A stretch of 64,000 nucleotides of DNA, taken from Clostridiales bacterium. Its GTDB lineage: Bacteria > Bacillota > Clostridia > Christensenellales > Pumilibacteraceae. The first letter of the stretch is position 1; every line of letters starts with the position of its first letter. Positions 1-8,048 of this stretch are shown piece by piece. Both the position numbers and the translations under genes were made by a program. Under the pieces are notes generated by a model, which was given only the letters and a program-made list of their open reading frames with translations, did not search any database and had not been told where the DNA came from. The DNA lies in contig JAFLVE010000011.1 of NCBI GenBank assembly GCA_022511445.1, positions 100,678-164,677 of the forward strand. Direction: 5' to 3'.

Positions 1-1
1 A

Positions 2-670
2 GGAGAACGCCAATTCGCTTTCTACCGCCGAACTGCCGCGGATTTATACTTTACCCCCGAACAGTTTAGCGGCGTGGAGTTTAATTGCGGCGACGTCTGC
101 GAGTTCGGCAGCGTGGCGTTAAGCACCTCGGAGGCGAGGAGGGCGCATGACTTCGTAATAGATAAAGCGCATGCCTCGGGCGCAATCGTTTGCTTCGACC
201 CAAATCTTCGTTTCAATCTTTGGAACGACAAGAACGAGCTTAAAAAAGTAGTGCACGAGTACGCAAAAAAGGCGGACGTGGTAAAGGTCGGCGACGACGA
301 GCTCGAGTTTATAACCGGCGTATCCGATACCGATTCGGCAGTCAAAGTGTTATTTGACTACGGCGTCAAAATGGTTGCGGTAACGCGCGGCGCGCACGGC
401 GCAAAGCTTTATCTAAACGACGGAAGATCGTTTGACTGCGGCGGATTCGCCGTAAAGGCCGTAGATACCACGGGCGCTGGAGATTCGTTCTTCGGCGGGC
501 TGATTTCCGAGATTATGCGGCTCGGAATGAACAGAGACACGGTTGTGGGCGAATTCGATTACGACGAAATACTCGAGTTTGCCTGCAAGTGCGGAAGCTA
601 CACGACCACAAAATTCGGCGCAATCGCCGCAATGGGAAATAGAAGAAAAATACTAAAGGTAGGGAAATAA
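2..670 (+). CDS. PfkB-family carbohydrate kinase (fructokinase-like), 5' truncated by window edge
   Basis: The frame is open from the first bases of the window to TAA at 668-670, giving the last ~222 residues; full PfkB kinases run about 310-330, so roughly a third is missing. The C-terminal PfkB signature [12 protein letters not shown] is intact and holds the catalytic Asp of the GAGD motif (nt ~466-500). An upstream [10 protein letters not shown] segment is the substrate/lid region typical of fructokinases and 2-keto-3-deoxygluconate kinases. It phosphorylates a sugar with ATP in the cytoplasm. It ends 1 nt before an ABC transporter ATPase gene of the sugar-uptake type, which suggests a sugar import and phosphorylation operon extending to the left. 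The exact sugar cannot be told. Confidence 0.9.
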   Translation, partial: GERQFAFYRRTAADLYFTPEQFSGVEFNCGDVCEFGSVALSTSEARRAHDFVIDKAHASGAIVCFDPNLRFNLWNDKNELKKVVHEYAKKADVVKVGDDELEFITGVSDTDSAVKVLFDYGVKMVAVTRGAHGAKLYLNDGRSFDCGGFAVKAVDTTGAGDSFFGGLISEIMRLGMNRDTVVGEFDYDEILEFACKCGSYTTTKFGAIAAMGNRRKILKVGK

Positions 671-671
671 A

Positions 672-2264
672 ATGGCTACTATTCAGTTAAAGCATATCAA
701 CAAGATCTACGACGGCGGCGTTCATGCCGTACACGACTTTTCGATAGACATCGCCGAAAACGAGTTTATCGCGTTCGTCGGTCCGTCCGGCTGCGGAAAG
801 TCCACGACTCTGCGTATGATTGCAGGTCTCGAGGAAATCTCCACGGGCGAAATGTATATCGACGGACAGCTCGTAAACAACGTTGCGCCTAAGGATAGGG
901 GAATAGCAATGGTGTTCCAGTCGTATGCGCTTTATCCGCAGATGACCGTTTATAACAACATGGCGTATTCGCTTAAGCTGCACAAGGTGCCTAAGGACGT
1001 TATCGACCGCAGAGTTCGCGGCGCCGCTAACATTCTTAAGCTTACGCCTTACCTCGACAGAAAGCCTCGCGCGCTCTCGGGCGGTCAGCGCCAGCGCGTG
1101 GCGCTCGGCAGAGCGATTGTCCGCGAGCCTAAGGTTTTCCTTATGGACGAGCCGCTCAGTAACCTCGACGCAAAACTGCGCGTTGCGATGCGTTCGGAGA
1201 TAGTGCGTATACATAAGGCTGTAAACGCGACCACCATTTACGTTACCCACGACCAGATCGAGGCTATGACTATGGCGGATCGAATCGTCATAATGAAGGA
1301 CGGTATCATTCAGCAAATCGCCACGCCCGACGAGCTTTATAAGCACCCCGCAAACGTGTTTGTCGCAGGCTTTATCGGAACGCCGGCAATGAACTTATTC
1401 CACGGCGAAATTCACGGCGATGAGTTCGTAACCGACACGAAGGTCTTTACTATGCCCGACGAGGAAGTAACGGTTGAAGCGGAGTTCGTAAGATCTGTAC
1501 CCGTCGACGTGGAAGACGAGGTCGAGCTTGCACCCGAACAACAGGCTAAGGATGATTATAAAGCCTCGCCCTCGAATAATCCCTCCGAGTATCCTATCAA
1601 TATCGCGCCAATCGCCCACGGAAAGGTAACGCCGAACGTCGCTTACGCGGCGGCGGATACCAAGGTGGTTCTTACGGTAACGCCCGACTTCGGGTACGTT
1701 ATTAAGTCGGTTAAGGTTAACGGCGAGGATATAACCGATAAATGCGTAAAGATTAAGCTGACAAAAGACCAAGTCAAATTGCTGGAAAACTACGAGGGTA
1801 AGCGTATTATCTACGGCATTCGCCCCGAAAACCTTATCTACGAAAAGGACGAGAAGTTCGACCGCTTTAAGGCATACTCGTTCGGCTACGACGTTCAGCA
1901 TATAGAAATGCTCGGCGATATAATCAATATGCACGGCATGATAGGCGAGTCGAAGGTCATTTCCAAAACGAGCAGCGAGTTTGCCGTTAAGCCCGGCGAC
2001 ACGATAAAAGTTGCCGTCGACCCGGCGCATACGAGATTCTTTAACGAATCGACGCTTAAAGCGATAAACGAAGAGTATAAAGAATACGAGGAAATCGAGA
2101 ATAAGCAATTGCAGGACGAGGACAACGTCGTTATCGTCGAGCAAAAGAAAGGCTTCTTTGGAAGACTCGCCGATAAGATTAAGGGCTTGTTCAAAAAGAA
2201 AAACAAGGACGAAAACGCCGACGACCAAAAACCCGAGCAAGCCAAACCCGAAGAAAAGAAATAA
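672..2264 (+). CDS. Sugar ABC transporter ATP-binding protein (MsmK/UgpC/MalK type) with an extra inserted domain and a charged tail
   Basis: 530 aa, against about 360-380 for ordinary MsmK/UgpC proteins. The nucleotide-binding domain is complete: Walker [10 protein letters not shown] (37-45), Q-loop FQSYALYPQ, signature LSGGQ (136-140), Walker B VFLMDEP and H-loop THD. The C-terminal regulatory (TOBE-like) domain starts near 240 and resumes at YGIRPENL (381-388). Between them, about residues 265-370, lies an acidic linker and a segment (309-355) with the pattern HGKVTP...VTPDFGY...VKVNGED, which resembles the divergent InlB-type repeat normally found in exported proteins. The last 40 residues form a basic amphipathic stretch ([17 protein letters not shown]) and a Lys/Glu tail. 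It likely energises an oligosaccharide or polyol importer whose membrane parts are outside the window. Start ATG at 672 follows AGGTAGGG. Confidence 0.93.
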   Translation: MATIQLKHINKIYDGGVHAVHDFSIDIAENEFIAFVGPSGCGKSTTLRMIAGLEEISTGEMYIDGQLVNNVAPKDRGIAMVFQSYALYPQMTVYNNMAYSLKLHKVPKDVIDRRVRGAANILKLTPYLDRKPRALSGGQRQRVALGRAIVREPKVFLMDEPLSNLDAKLRVAMRSEIVRIHKAVNATTIYVTHDQIEAMTMADRIVIMKDGIIQQIATPDELYKHPANVFVAGFIGTPAMNLFHGEIHGDEFVTDTKVFTMPDEEVTVEAEFVRSVPVDVEDEVELAPEQQAKDDYKASPSNNPSEYPINIAPIAHGKVTPNVAYAAADTKVVLTVTPDFGYVIKSVKVNGEDITDKCVKIKLTKDQVKLLENYEGKRIIYGIRPENLIYEKDEKFDRFKAYSFGYDVQHIEMLGDIINMHGMIGESKVISKTSSEFAVKPGDTIKVAVDPAHTRFFNESTLKAINEEYKEYEEIENKQLQDEDNVVIVEQKKGFFGRLADKIKGLFKKKNKDENADDQKPEQAKPEEKK

Positions 2265-2293
2265 CGCGAATATATACATTATGAATCCACCGT

Positions 2294-2333
2294 ATCCCGA
2301 CGATCCCTACACGGAAAGTCGGGATTTTGTTTT
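2294..2333 (+). terminator. Rho-independent terminator after the ABC ATPase gene
   Basis: Stem ATCCCGAC (2294-2301) pairs with GTCGGGAT (2318-2325) and runs into TTTGTTTT. It closes the sugar operon. Confidence 0.8.
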
Positions 2334-2431
2334 GCGAGAAATTTATACAGCCGGGATTACAACCTTCTTTATAGTCGTAAAAACTGTTTTATTACACGAG
2401 AAAACTCGGCCGATTAGTTCGACCGGGTTAG

Positions 2432-2451
2432 CCTTGGTGCACCCAAAGAGA
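2432..2451 (-). repeat. Copy of the tRNA-Arg(ACG) 3' end (scar 3)
   Basis: Twenty bases match the 3' end of the tRNA-Arg gene at 2817-2893, including CCA. No tRNA body is attached. On the minus strand it is followed by a hairpin (CGGTCGA/TCGGCCG, about 2409-2427) and AGTTTTC, a weak terminator. The 186 bp between this copy and the next (2452-2637) hold short palindromes such as TTGGCGCAAGCGCCAA and no gene that I can see. Confidence 0.8.
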
Positions 2452-2609
2452 ATGCCGCTACAAACGCGGCGGCCTTTGGCGCAAGCGCCAAGCGGCTAGC
2501 GAACTGCGGCTGAATATCCAAACGGTAGGCGAGCTGCTGTCGCTTTTCTAATAAATCGGTGTAGTTATTATCTTACTCTGCCGCTCTCGTAGTCGGAATA
2601 TACCAATAT

Positions 2610-2634
2610 AAAAGCCTCCGATGAGGAGGCTTTT
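2610..2634. terminator. Hairpin terminator after tRNA-Arg 3'-end copy 2638-2657
   Basis: AAAAGCCTCC and GGAGGCTTTT form a perfect 10-bp stem with a 5-nt loop. On the minus strand it follows directly on the tRNA 3'-end copy; it could work in both directions. Confidence 0.75.
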
Positions 2635-2637
2635 GTA

Positions 2638-2657
2638 TTGGTGCACCCAAAGAGACT
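2638..2657 (-). repeat. Copy of the tRNA-Arg(ACG) 3' end (scar 2)
   Basis: Twenty bases are identical to the 3' end of tRNA-Arg at 2816-2835. The segment between this copy and the tRNA (2658-2816) holds nested inverted repeats (AGCGGTTTTGC/GCAAAACCGCT, AAAAAATGTCC/GGACATTTTT) and no convincing gene. Confidence 0.85.
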
Positions 2658-2762
2658 AGAGCGGTTTTGCGTCTGCAAAACCGCTCGCTTCGCAGCACAG
2701 CTGCTCGCGCGTTCGCTAAAAAATGTCCACAGGACATTTTTCTTAACGCTCACGCCCCTAAC

Positions 2763-2778
2763 GGAGTTCGAGTCTCTT
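2763..2778. repeat. Inverted copy of the tRNA-Arg T-arm segment
   Basis: GGAGTTCGAGTCTCTT here is the exact reverse complement of 2828-2843 inside tRNA-Arg. The two 16-mers flank the tRNA terminator, so a transcript running past it could pair the tRNA T-arm with this downstream copy. Confidence 0.8.
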
Positions 2779-2788
2779 GAAATGCAAA

Positions 2789-2815
2789 GGGACCACCGCT
2801 TAATGCGGTAGCCCC
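2789..2815 (-). terminator. Terminator of tRNA-Arg(ACG)
   Basis: Read on the minus strand, GGGGCTACCGC and GCGGTGGTCCC pair imperfectly and are followed by TTTGCATTTC, directly after the tRNA CCA. Confidence 0.6.
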
Positions 2816-2816
2816 T

Positions 2817-2893
2817 TGGTGCACCCAAAGAGACTCGAACTCCCAACCTTCTGGTCCGTAGCCAGACGCTCTATCCAATTGCGCTATGAGTGC
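2817..2893 (-). tRNA. tRNA-Arg (anticodon ACG)
   Basis: The 77-nt cloverleaf is complete with an encoded CCA. The acceptor begins GCACTCA and ends TGGGTGC, the anticodon stem is TCTGG/CCAGA around loop CTACGGA, and the T-arm holds GTTCGAGTC. Anticodon ACG reads CGN arginine codons (A34 is usually deaminated to inosine). Its promoter lies at 2971-2999. Its 3' end is copied at 2432 and 2638. Confidence 0.95.
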
Positions 2894-2970
2894 TTAATGA
2901 TATTCGATTGCTTCGCTTCGTTCGGCGCCGTCCGATACGATAGGGCGGGCACACTGAATTTTGCTTAAAT

Positions 2971-2999
2971 ATTATATAATCTTGTTTGCGTTTTGTCAA
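2971..2999 (-). promoter_or_regulatory. Promoter for tRNA-Arg(ACG)
   Basis: On the minus strand TTGACA (2999-2994), a 17-nt spacer and TATAAT (2976-2971) point at the tRNA gene about 75 nt downstream. The match to the sigma-A consensus is perfect. Confidence 0.85.
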
Positions 3000-3045
3000 G
3001 CATTATCGTTATGTTAAAAATTTTTTTATTTTTTTATTATTTTGC

Positions 3046-3074
3046 TTGACAAAGTTCGACAGCGCGCATATAAT
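3046..3074 (+). promoter_or_regulatory. Sigma-A promoter of the metal-resistance operon
   Basis: TTGACA (3046-3051), 17 nt, TATAAT (3069-3074). Transcription should start near 3081, inside the operator that follows. Confidence 0.88.
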
Positions 3075-3079
3075 GTTAT

Positions 3080-3101
3080 TGAACAATTGAATAATTGTTC
3101 A
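3080..3101. promoter_or_regulatory. ArsR/SmtB/CadC-type operator
   Basis: TGAACAATT-GAAT-AATTGTTCA is a perfect 9-4-9 palindrome just downstream of the -10 box and over the expected start site. ArsR-family metal sensors bind such TGAACA...TGTTCA sites, so the encoded repressor probably blocks its own promoter until metal is bound. Confidence 0.85.
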
Positions 3102-3135
3102 AATGAAAAAGCTTTTAAGTGTTCGAGGAGTGGAT

Positions 3136-3510
3136 ATGGACGATAGGGCAGTAAACGCCGCAGGTACATGTATCGAGGAGGAGGACGAGCACACGCTCGT
3201 CGCCGAAAAGATACGTTCCGAAATGCCGAACGAGGATTTGCTTGTCGATATTGCGGAGCTGTTTAAGGTATTCGGCGATTCGACGCGCACGAAAATTCTG
3301 GCGGCGCTCTCGTGCAGCGAGTGCTGTGTATGCTGTCTGTCGTCGGTGCTCGGTATGTCGGTGTCGGCGGTGTCGCATCAATTAAGGATTTTGCGGCAAT
3401 CGAAGCTTGTAAAGACGAGGCGGATAGGTAAGGAGATTTACTATTCGCTCGACGACGACCATATAGGCGAAATATTCAAAACCGCGCTCGAACACGTAAA
3501 AGAGCTTTAA
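3136..3510 (+). CDS. ArsR/SmtB-family metal-sensing repressor (CadC-like)
   Basis: 124 aa winged-helix repressor. The recognition-helix region reads SVSAVSHQLRILR, and the metal-site helix ECCVCCLSSVLG corresponds to CadC's ELCVCDL with extra cysteines; an N-terminal Cys (TCIEEE) could complete a thiolate site, as in CadC. An ATG at 3103 is in frame but touches the operator, lacks a ribosome binding site and lies only about 20 nt from the expected transcription start; ATG 3136 follows CGAGGAG at good spacing and is preferred. It should repress the HMA protein and P-type ATPase downstream. Soft-metal specificity (Cd, Pb, Zn) is inferred from the cysteines. Confidence 0.9.
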   Translation: MDDRAVNAAGTCIEEEDEHTLVAEKIRSEMPNEDLLVDIAELFKVFGDSTRTKILAALSCSECCVCCLSSVLGMSVSAVSHQLRILRQSKLVKTRRIGKEIYYSLDDDHIGEIFKTALEHVKEL

Positions 3511-3529
3511 TTATCTTTCGGAGGACGTC

Positions 3530-3739
3530 ATGAAAAAAATATACCGTGTGGAAAACCTTGAATGCGCTAACTGCGCCGCCAAAATGGAGCGGGAGATAGC
3601 CAAGCTCGACGGAGTTCTGTCGGCGTCGGTAAGCTTTATTTCGCAAAAGATAACGCTCGAGCTTGACGACGGAGCGAACGTCGAGGAATCGGTAAAAAAG
3701 ATTTGCAAAAAGATAGAGCCCGACATGCGCTTTAAATAA
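3530..3739 (+). CDS. Small heavy-metal-associated (HMA) domain protein
   Basis: 69 aa, one ferredoxin-like HMA domain. The metal-binding loop is ECANCA (a CxxC site, in place of the usual GMTCxxC) near residues 11-16. It follows GGAGGA and sits 19 nt after the repressor and 77 nt before the P1B ATPase, which has no HMA domain of its own. The natural reading is a free-standing metal chaperone or detached N-terminal domain that hands metal to the pump. Confidence 0.88.
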   Translation: MKKIYRVENLECANCAAKMEREIAKLDGVLSASVSFISQKITLELDDGANVEESVKKICKKIEPDMRFK

Positions 3740-3816
3740 ACGGTTTTATCGTTCTGTTATTCTACTTTTATTTTGTTATTTCGAGTTAAAGCGAGGAATA
3801 ACTGTCGACCTAATTT

Positions 3817-5742
3817 ATGAGCAAGAACAAGAAAAATCTTATACGAATAATCGTCACGGCGGCGGCGTTTGTGCCCGCGCTCGTAACGCACGTACTGTTC
3901 GAGAAAAGCATGCCGACCTGGGCGTGGCTTATCGTGTTTGTCGCAATCTACCTTGCGATAGGCTACGACGTGTTGTTTCGCGCGGCGCGCAACATCGTTC
4001 ACGGCAAGGTTTTCGACGAAAACTTTTTGATGATAGTTGCGACCGTCGGCGCGTTTGCGATAGGCGAGTACGCCGAGTCCGTCGCGGTTATGCTGTTTTA
4101 CCAGGCGGGCGAGTTTTTCCAAAGCTATGCGGTAGGGAAGTCGCGCAAGTCCATTTCCGCGCTTATGGATATCTGCCCCGAAACGGCGTGCTTAATCACG
4201 GACGACGGCGAGCAAACCGTCTATCCCGACGAGGTGGAGATAGGCTCTACCGTCGTTGTGCGCGCAGGTGAAAAGGTGCCTATCGACGGAGTAATCGTCG
4301 AGGGCGACGCCGTGCTCGATTGCTCGGCGCTTACCGGCGAAAGTCTGCCGGTAAAAAAGAGCGTGGGCGACGAGGTGCTGTCCGGCTCCATAAACGTTTC
4401 GAGCGTAATTAAAGTCCGTACTCAAAAGAAATACGAGGATTCCACCGTCGCTAAAATCCTCGACCTTGTGGAAAACGCCTCCTCCAAAAAGGCGAAGTCG
4501 GAACGGTTTATAACGCGGTTTGCGGCGGTTTACACGCCCGTTGTTGTTGCGATAGGAGTGCTTATCGCCGTTCTGCCGCCGCTTATCATAGCGTACGGAA
4601 ACGGCGAGGTCTGGCGCGAGTGGATATCCCGCGCGCTTACATTCCTTGTCGTGTCCTGTCCGTGTGCGCTCGTTATATCCGTGCCGCTCAGCTTTTTCGG
4701 CGGGATCGGCGCGGCGAGTAAGCGCGGAATACTCGTTAAAGGCGGCAACTATCTGGAGATACTCAATAAAACCGATACGCTCGTTCTCGACAAGACGGGA
4801 ACGATTACTAAAGGCTCGTTCGAGGTGACGCGCGTCGAAGGCGAAAGGGGCAGGGTTTTGCTTGCCGCGGCGACCGCCGAAAAATGCTCCCTTCACCCCA
4901 TCGCTCTGTCTGTTGTCGCGGCGGCGGAAAAGGACGGGATTTCGGTTACCGACACGCTCCCCGCTACCGAAATTGCGGGAAGGGGCGTTTCGGCGACCGA
5001 CGGGGATAAAACCGTTCTGTGCGGATCCGCGCTCCTTATGGAGGAGAACGGCATAAAGTTTACGCCGCTTGACGGCGCGGCGGGAACGGTGGTGTACGTT
5101 GCGGAGAACGGGGAATACCTCGGCGCGATAGAAATATCGGACGCGGTTAAAGACGACTCGGCGGCGGCGCTTTCCGCGCTTAAAGCTATGTCTGTGCGTA
5201 CCGTTATGCTGACGGGCGACAGGCGGGCGGCGGCGGAAAACGTGGCGGCGTCCGTCGGGATAGACGAAGTGCACGCCGAACTTTTGCCCGATAAAAAGGT
5301 GGAGCGGATAGAGGAGATTATCGAACGGAAAAAGGAGAATAAGCGCGGCGCCGTCGCGTTTGTGGGCGACGGAATAAACGACGCACCCGTATTGTCGAGG
5401 GCGGATATAGGAATCGCAATGGGCGCGCTCGGCAGCGACGCGGCGATAGAGGCGGCGGATATCGTGCTTATGAATGACAGCCTTACGCAAATCGTATCGG
5501 CAAAAAGGATAGCTAAAAAGACCGTTTCGATAGTTATTCAAAACATAGTGTTTGCGCTTGGGGTTAAGGTTGCGGTGCTTATACTCGCCGCGCTCGGCAT
5601 AGCGAGTATATGGCTTGCCGTGTTTGCGGACGTGGGCGTTGCCGTGCTCGCAATCCTTAACGCAATGCGCGCACTGCGTGTAAACGATAAGCAAAATTCC
5701 CCTAAAAACAACGGCGGTGTAGGCAGTCGAAAAGCGGCTTAG
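3817..5742 (+). CDS. P1B-type heavy-metal-transporting ATPase (Cd/Zn/Pb type)
   Basis: 641 aa integral membrane pump. Motifs: TGES actuator loop, transmembrane CPC (281-283, SCPCALVIS), phosphorylation site DKTGT (Asp325), an HP motif (SLHPIA) in the nucleotide domain, and GDGINDAP (517-524). The last membrane helix keeps an Asp in WLAVFADVG, the place of ZntA Asp714, which favours the P1B-2 (Zn/Cd/Pb) class over copper. The N-terminal HMA domain of ZntA/CadA is absent and encoded separately at 3530. A TAA at 3811 limits the start to ATG 3817; the GAGGAA ribosome site lies about 19 nt upstream, which is far. It exports metal from the cytoplasm using ATP. Confidence 0.93.
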   Translation: MSKNKKNLIRIIVTAAAFVPALVTHVLFEKSMPTWAWLIVFVAIYLAIGYDVLFRAARNIVHGKVFDENFLMIVATVGAFAIGEYAESVAVMLFYQAGEFFQSYAVGKSRKSISALMDICPETACLITDDGEQTVYPDEVEIGSTVVVRAGEKVPIDGVIVEGDAVLDCSALTGESLPVKKSVGDEVLSGSINVSSVIKVRTQKKYEDSTVAKILDLVENASSKKAKSERFITRFAAVYTPVVVAIGVLIAVLPPLIIAYGNGEVWREWISRALTFLVVSCPCALVISVPLSFFGGIGAASKRGILVKGGNYLEILNKTDTLVLDKTGTITKGSFEVTRVEGERGRVLLAAATAEKCSLHPIALSVVAAAEKDGISVTDTLPATEIAGRGVSATDGDKTVLCGSALLMEENGIKFTPLDGAAGTVVYVAENGEYLGAIEISDAVKDDSAAALSALKAMSVRTVMLTGDRRAAAENVAASVGIDEVHAELLPDKKVERIEEIIERKKENKRGAVAFVGDGINDAPVLSRADIGIAMGALGSDAAIEAADIVLMNDSLTQIVSAKRIAKKTVSIVIQNIVFALGVKVAVLILAALGIASIWLAVFADVGVAVLAILNAMRALRVNDKQNSPKNNGGVGSRKAA

Positions 5743-5763
5743 GCCCGTAAAAGCCGATTTTTC
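5735..5763 (+). terminator. Terminator of the metal-resistance operon
   Basis: CGGCTT (5735-5740) pairs with AAGCCG (5751-5756), followed by ATTTTTC. The stem overlaps the ATPase stop codon. Confidence 0.6.
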
Positions 5764-5815
5764 GCCCTAAAACAGGTTTTTTTAGGCCGCCCGCGGCGTT
5801 ATATTAAAAAAACAC

Positions 5816-5844
5816 TTGATTTTAAGGCGTATTCGGTGTATAAT
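5816..5844 (+). promoter_or_regulatory. Promoter upstream of the 197-aa unknown protein
   Basis: TTGATT (5816-5821), 17 nt, TATAAT (5839-5844). Confidence 0.8.
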
Positions 5845-5879
5845 TTTCGTATGAATATACGATAAGAGGACGTTGCCGT

Positions 5880-6473
5880 ATGAACGCAAAACAAGTAAAA
5901 TTTTACGAGATAATAAGCGAGTTTTTCGCGTCGGACATTTTAAAGACAGCCGCCGTCGACAAGTACTTCGGCGCTATGCTCAAGCTCGATTACGCAATGG
6001 CGGAGGAGCTTTGGGAGTTTATGCTCATAAGGAACGACAAGGACATAAAAAGTTCCGTAATTTCGTCGCTGTATATCGATAACGTGTTTAACATGTTTTT
6101 CGAAGCCAACTCTGCCAAAACATTAAAGACGCTTAACGACAATGCGGTTATTAAGCGCGCGGTGTTCCAGTTCTCTCCGCTCGCAAGCGACGGCGAATTG
6201 TTTATGCTTCCCATAAACCTTTTGCTTGCAAACAAAATAGACGCGGTGGACGAAATACTGAAGCACGTTTCCAAAAACGAGGCAATGAAGGGCTCGTTCG
6301 GCTCGTACATGATAAAGTTCCTCGACAAGTACTTTATCGAGATGATGAAAAAGGACGCTCAGCGCCGCGTAAAGCTTTCCTCAAAGCTGTCCTCCTTCCT
6401 TATGTCGGTCGTACAAAAGGTAAAGGGCGACGAAAAGGCGATGCTCGTTCAGCGTGTAAAAGAGGTTATGTAA
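5880..6473 (+). CDS. Uncharacterised helical cytoplasmic protein
   Basis: 197 aa; I do not recognise a family. The sequence is lysine-rich, without signal peptide, membrane segment or cysteine, and looks all-helical (EELWEFMLIRN, AVDEILKHVSKNEAM, SSFLMSVVQKVKG). It could form a helical-repeat scaffold, but that is a guess. It has its own promoter and terminator, so it is a single-gene unit. ATG 5880 follows AGAGGACG. Codon use matches the neighbours. Confidence 0.8.
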   Translation: MNAKQVKFYEIISEFFASDILKTAAVDKYFGAMLKLDYAMAEELWEFMLIRNDKDIKSSVISSLYIDNVFNMFFEANSAKTLKTLNDNAVIKRAVFQFSPLASDGELFMLPINLLLANKIDAVDEILKHVSKNEAMKGSFGSYMIKFLDKYFIEMMKKDAQRRVKLSSKLSSFLMSVVQKVKGDEKAMLVQRVKEVM

Positions 6474-6493
6474 AATCGGTTTTAGTTCATAGA

Positions 6494-6521
6494 AACGGCA
6501 AGGTAAGCTTGTCGTTTTTTT
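6494..6521 (+). terminator. Terminator after the 197-aa gene
   Basis: AACGGCAAG (6494-6502) pairs with CTTGTCGTT (6508-6516) with one G-U pair, followed by a T run. Confidence 0.8.
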
Positions 6522-6542
6522 GTACGGAAATTTGTACGGGGC

Positions 6543-6571
6543 TTGACTAAAGAAATAGGTTGTGGTAAAAT
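6543..6571 (+). promoter_or_regulatory. Promoter of the pyk / two-component operon
   Basis: TTGACT (6543-6548), 17 nt, TAAAAT (6566-6571). Confidence 0.75.
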
Positions 6572-6611
6572 TAAAACGAAAAAATCAAACCGCTAAGCAG
6601 GAGAGGAAATA

Positions 6612-8036
6612 ATGCGTAAAACAAAAATCGTTTGCACGCTCGGTCCCGCGACCGACGATTACGCCGTATTAAAGGCAATGGCCCGCGCGGGCATGAACGT
6701 TGCGAGGCTCAACTTTTCACATAGTACGTACGACGAGCACAAGGCGCGTATGGATATGGTTAAGCGCGTTAGAAAAGAGACAGGTCTGCCTATCGCCATT
6801 TTGCTCGATACCAAAGGTCCGGAAATTCGTATAAAAACGTTTAAGAACGGCAAGGTCGAGCTTAAAAAGGGAAATAAGTTTACGCTTACCACGCGCGAGG
6901 TCGATGGCGACGAGACAACCGTTTCCATAACCTATCCCGAGCTTCCCAAGTACGTAAACAAGGGTGCGCGCATACTCGTAAACGACGGGCTTATAGAGCT
7001 TGTCGTAGTCTCCAAAAACGCCACCGACATAGTGACCGAAATACATAACGACGGCGTTCTTACCAACCGCAAGAGCATTAATCTTCCCGACACGGATATA
7101 GACATGCCGTACCTGTCCGACACAGACCGCGCCGATATAGAGTTCGGTATATCGCAGGACGTGGATTATATCGCAATGAGCTTCGTGCGCACGGTCGAGG
7201 ACGTAAGGCTTGTAAAACAGCTCCTTAACGAGCACGACGCGAACGACATTCAGCTTATCGCAAAGATAGAAAACCGTTCGGGCGTGGACAATATGCCCAA
7301 GATTCTTGCCGAGTGCGACGGCGTTATGGTTGCACGCGGCGACATGGGCGTGGAGATTCCGTTCGAGGAGTTGCCCGGTATTCAAAAGGATATGATTACG
7401 CGTTGCTACCGTCAGGGTAAAAAGGTTATAACCGCAACGCAAATGCTCGAGTCCATGGTAACAAACCCGCGCCCGACCCGTGCGGAGATTTCGGACGTTG
7501 CAAACGCCGTGTACGACGGCTCGTCGGCTATTATGCTTTCGGGCGAGACGGCGGCGGGCGCATACCCCGTAGAGGCGGTCCGCACCATGGCGAAGATAGC
7601 GGAGAGCGCGGAGATCGGAATAAATTACTACAAGCGGTTTACGGCGCTCGAGCCGCAGATTAAAAACATTACGGACGCGGTTTCGCACAGCACGTGCGCG
7701 GCGTCGTTCAACCTCGACGCCAAGGCGATAATCGCGGTATCGCGCTCCGGCTACACCGCGCGTAAGATTTCCCGCTTCCGTCCCGCCGCGCCCATAATCG
7801 CGGCTACCACCTCGGTAAAGGCGTACAACCAGCTTGCGATGAACTGGGGCGTTGTGCCCGTAGTTGCCAAGGTGCAGGAATCGTCCGACGAACTGTTCCG
7901 CCACGCCATAAACTGCGCGGTAAATACCGGCGTCGTTTCGGAAGGCGATCTTGTCATTATTGCGGCGGGCGTGCCCGTAGGCAAGTCGGGCAACACCAAC
8001 ATCATGCGTATAGAAACAGTAAAAGGCAACGGATAA
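6612..8036 (+). CDS. pyk: Pyruvate kinase
   Basis: 474 aa. It converts phosphoenolpyruvate and ADP to pyruvate and ATP, the last step of glycolysis. The N-terminal TKIVCTLGPAT, the Lys-containing IAKIENRSGVDN segment, the metal site MVARGDMGVEIP and the TATQMLESM loop are all present. Its length fits enzymes without the extra C-terminal PEP-utiliser-like domain seen in Bacillus. ATG follows GCAGGAGAGG. The response regulator begins 12 nt downstream, so pyk and the two-component genes are probably cotranscribed. Confidence 0.97.
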   Translation: MRKTKIVCTLGPATDDYAVLKAMARAGMNVARLNFSHSTYDEHKARMDMVKRVRKETGLPIAILLDTKGPEIRIKTFKNGKVELKKGNKFTLTTREVDGDETTVSITYPELPKYVNKGARILVNDGLIELVVVSKNATDIVTEIHNDGVLTNRKSINLPDTDIDMPYLSDTDRADIEFGISQDVDYIAMSFVRTVEDVRLVKQLLNEHDANDIQLIAKIENRSGVDNMPKILAECDGVMVARGDMGVEIPFEELPGIQKDMITRCYRQGKKVITATQMLESMVTNPRPTRAEISDVANAVYDGSSAIMLSGETAAGAYPVEAVRTMAKIAESAEIGINYYKRFTALEPQIKNITDAVSHSTCAASFNLDAKAIIAVSRSGYTARKISRFRPAAPIIAATTSVKAYNQLAMNWGVVPVVAKVQESSDELFRHAINCAVNTGVVSEGDLVIIAAGVPVGKSGNTNIMRIETVKGNG

Positions 8037-8048
8037 TCGGAACCGAAT

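Noticed and set aside
2158..2499. 113-aa plus-strand frame after the ABC ATPase
   Set aside because: It overlaps the ATPase C-terminus, its terminator and a tRNA 3'-end copy; no ribosome site.
4192..5694. 500-aa open frame on the minus strand
   Set aside because: It lies wholly opposite the P1B ATPase, is rich in Arg, His and Tyr as expected from the complement of GC-rich codons, and shows no motif or ribosome site.
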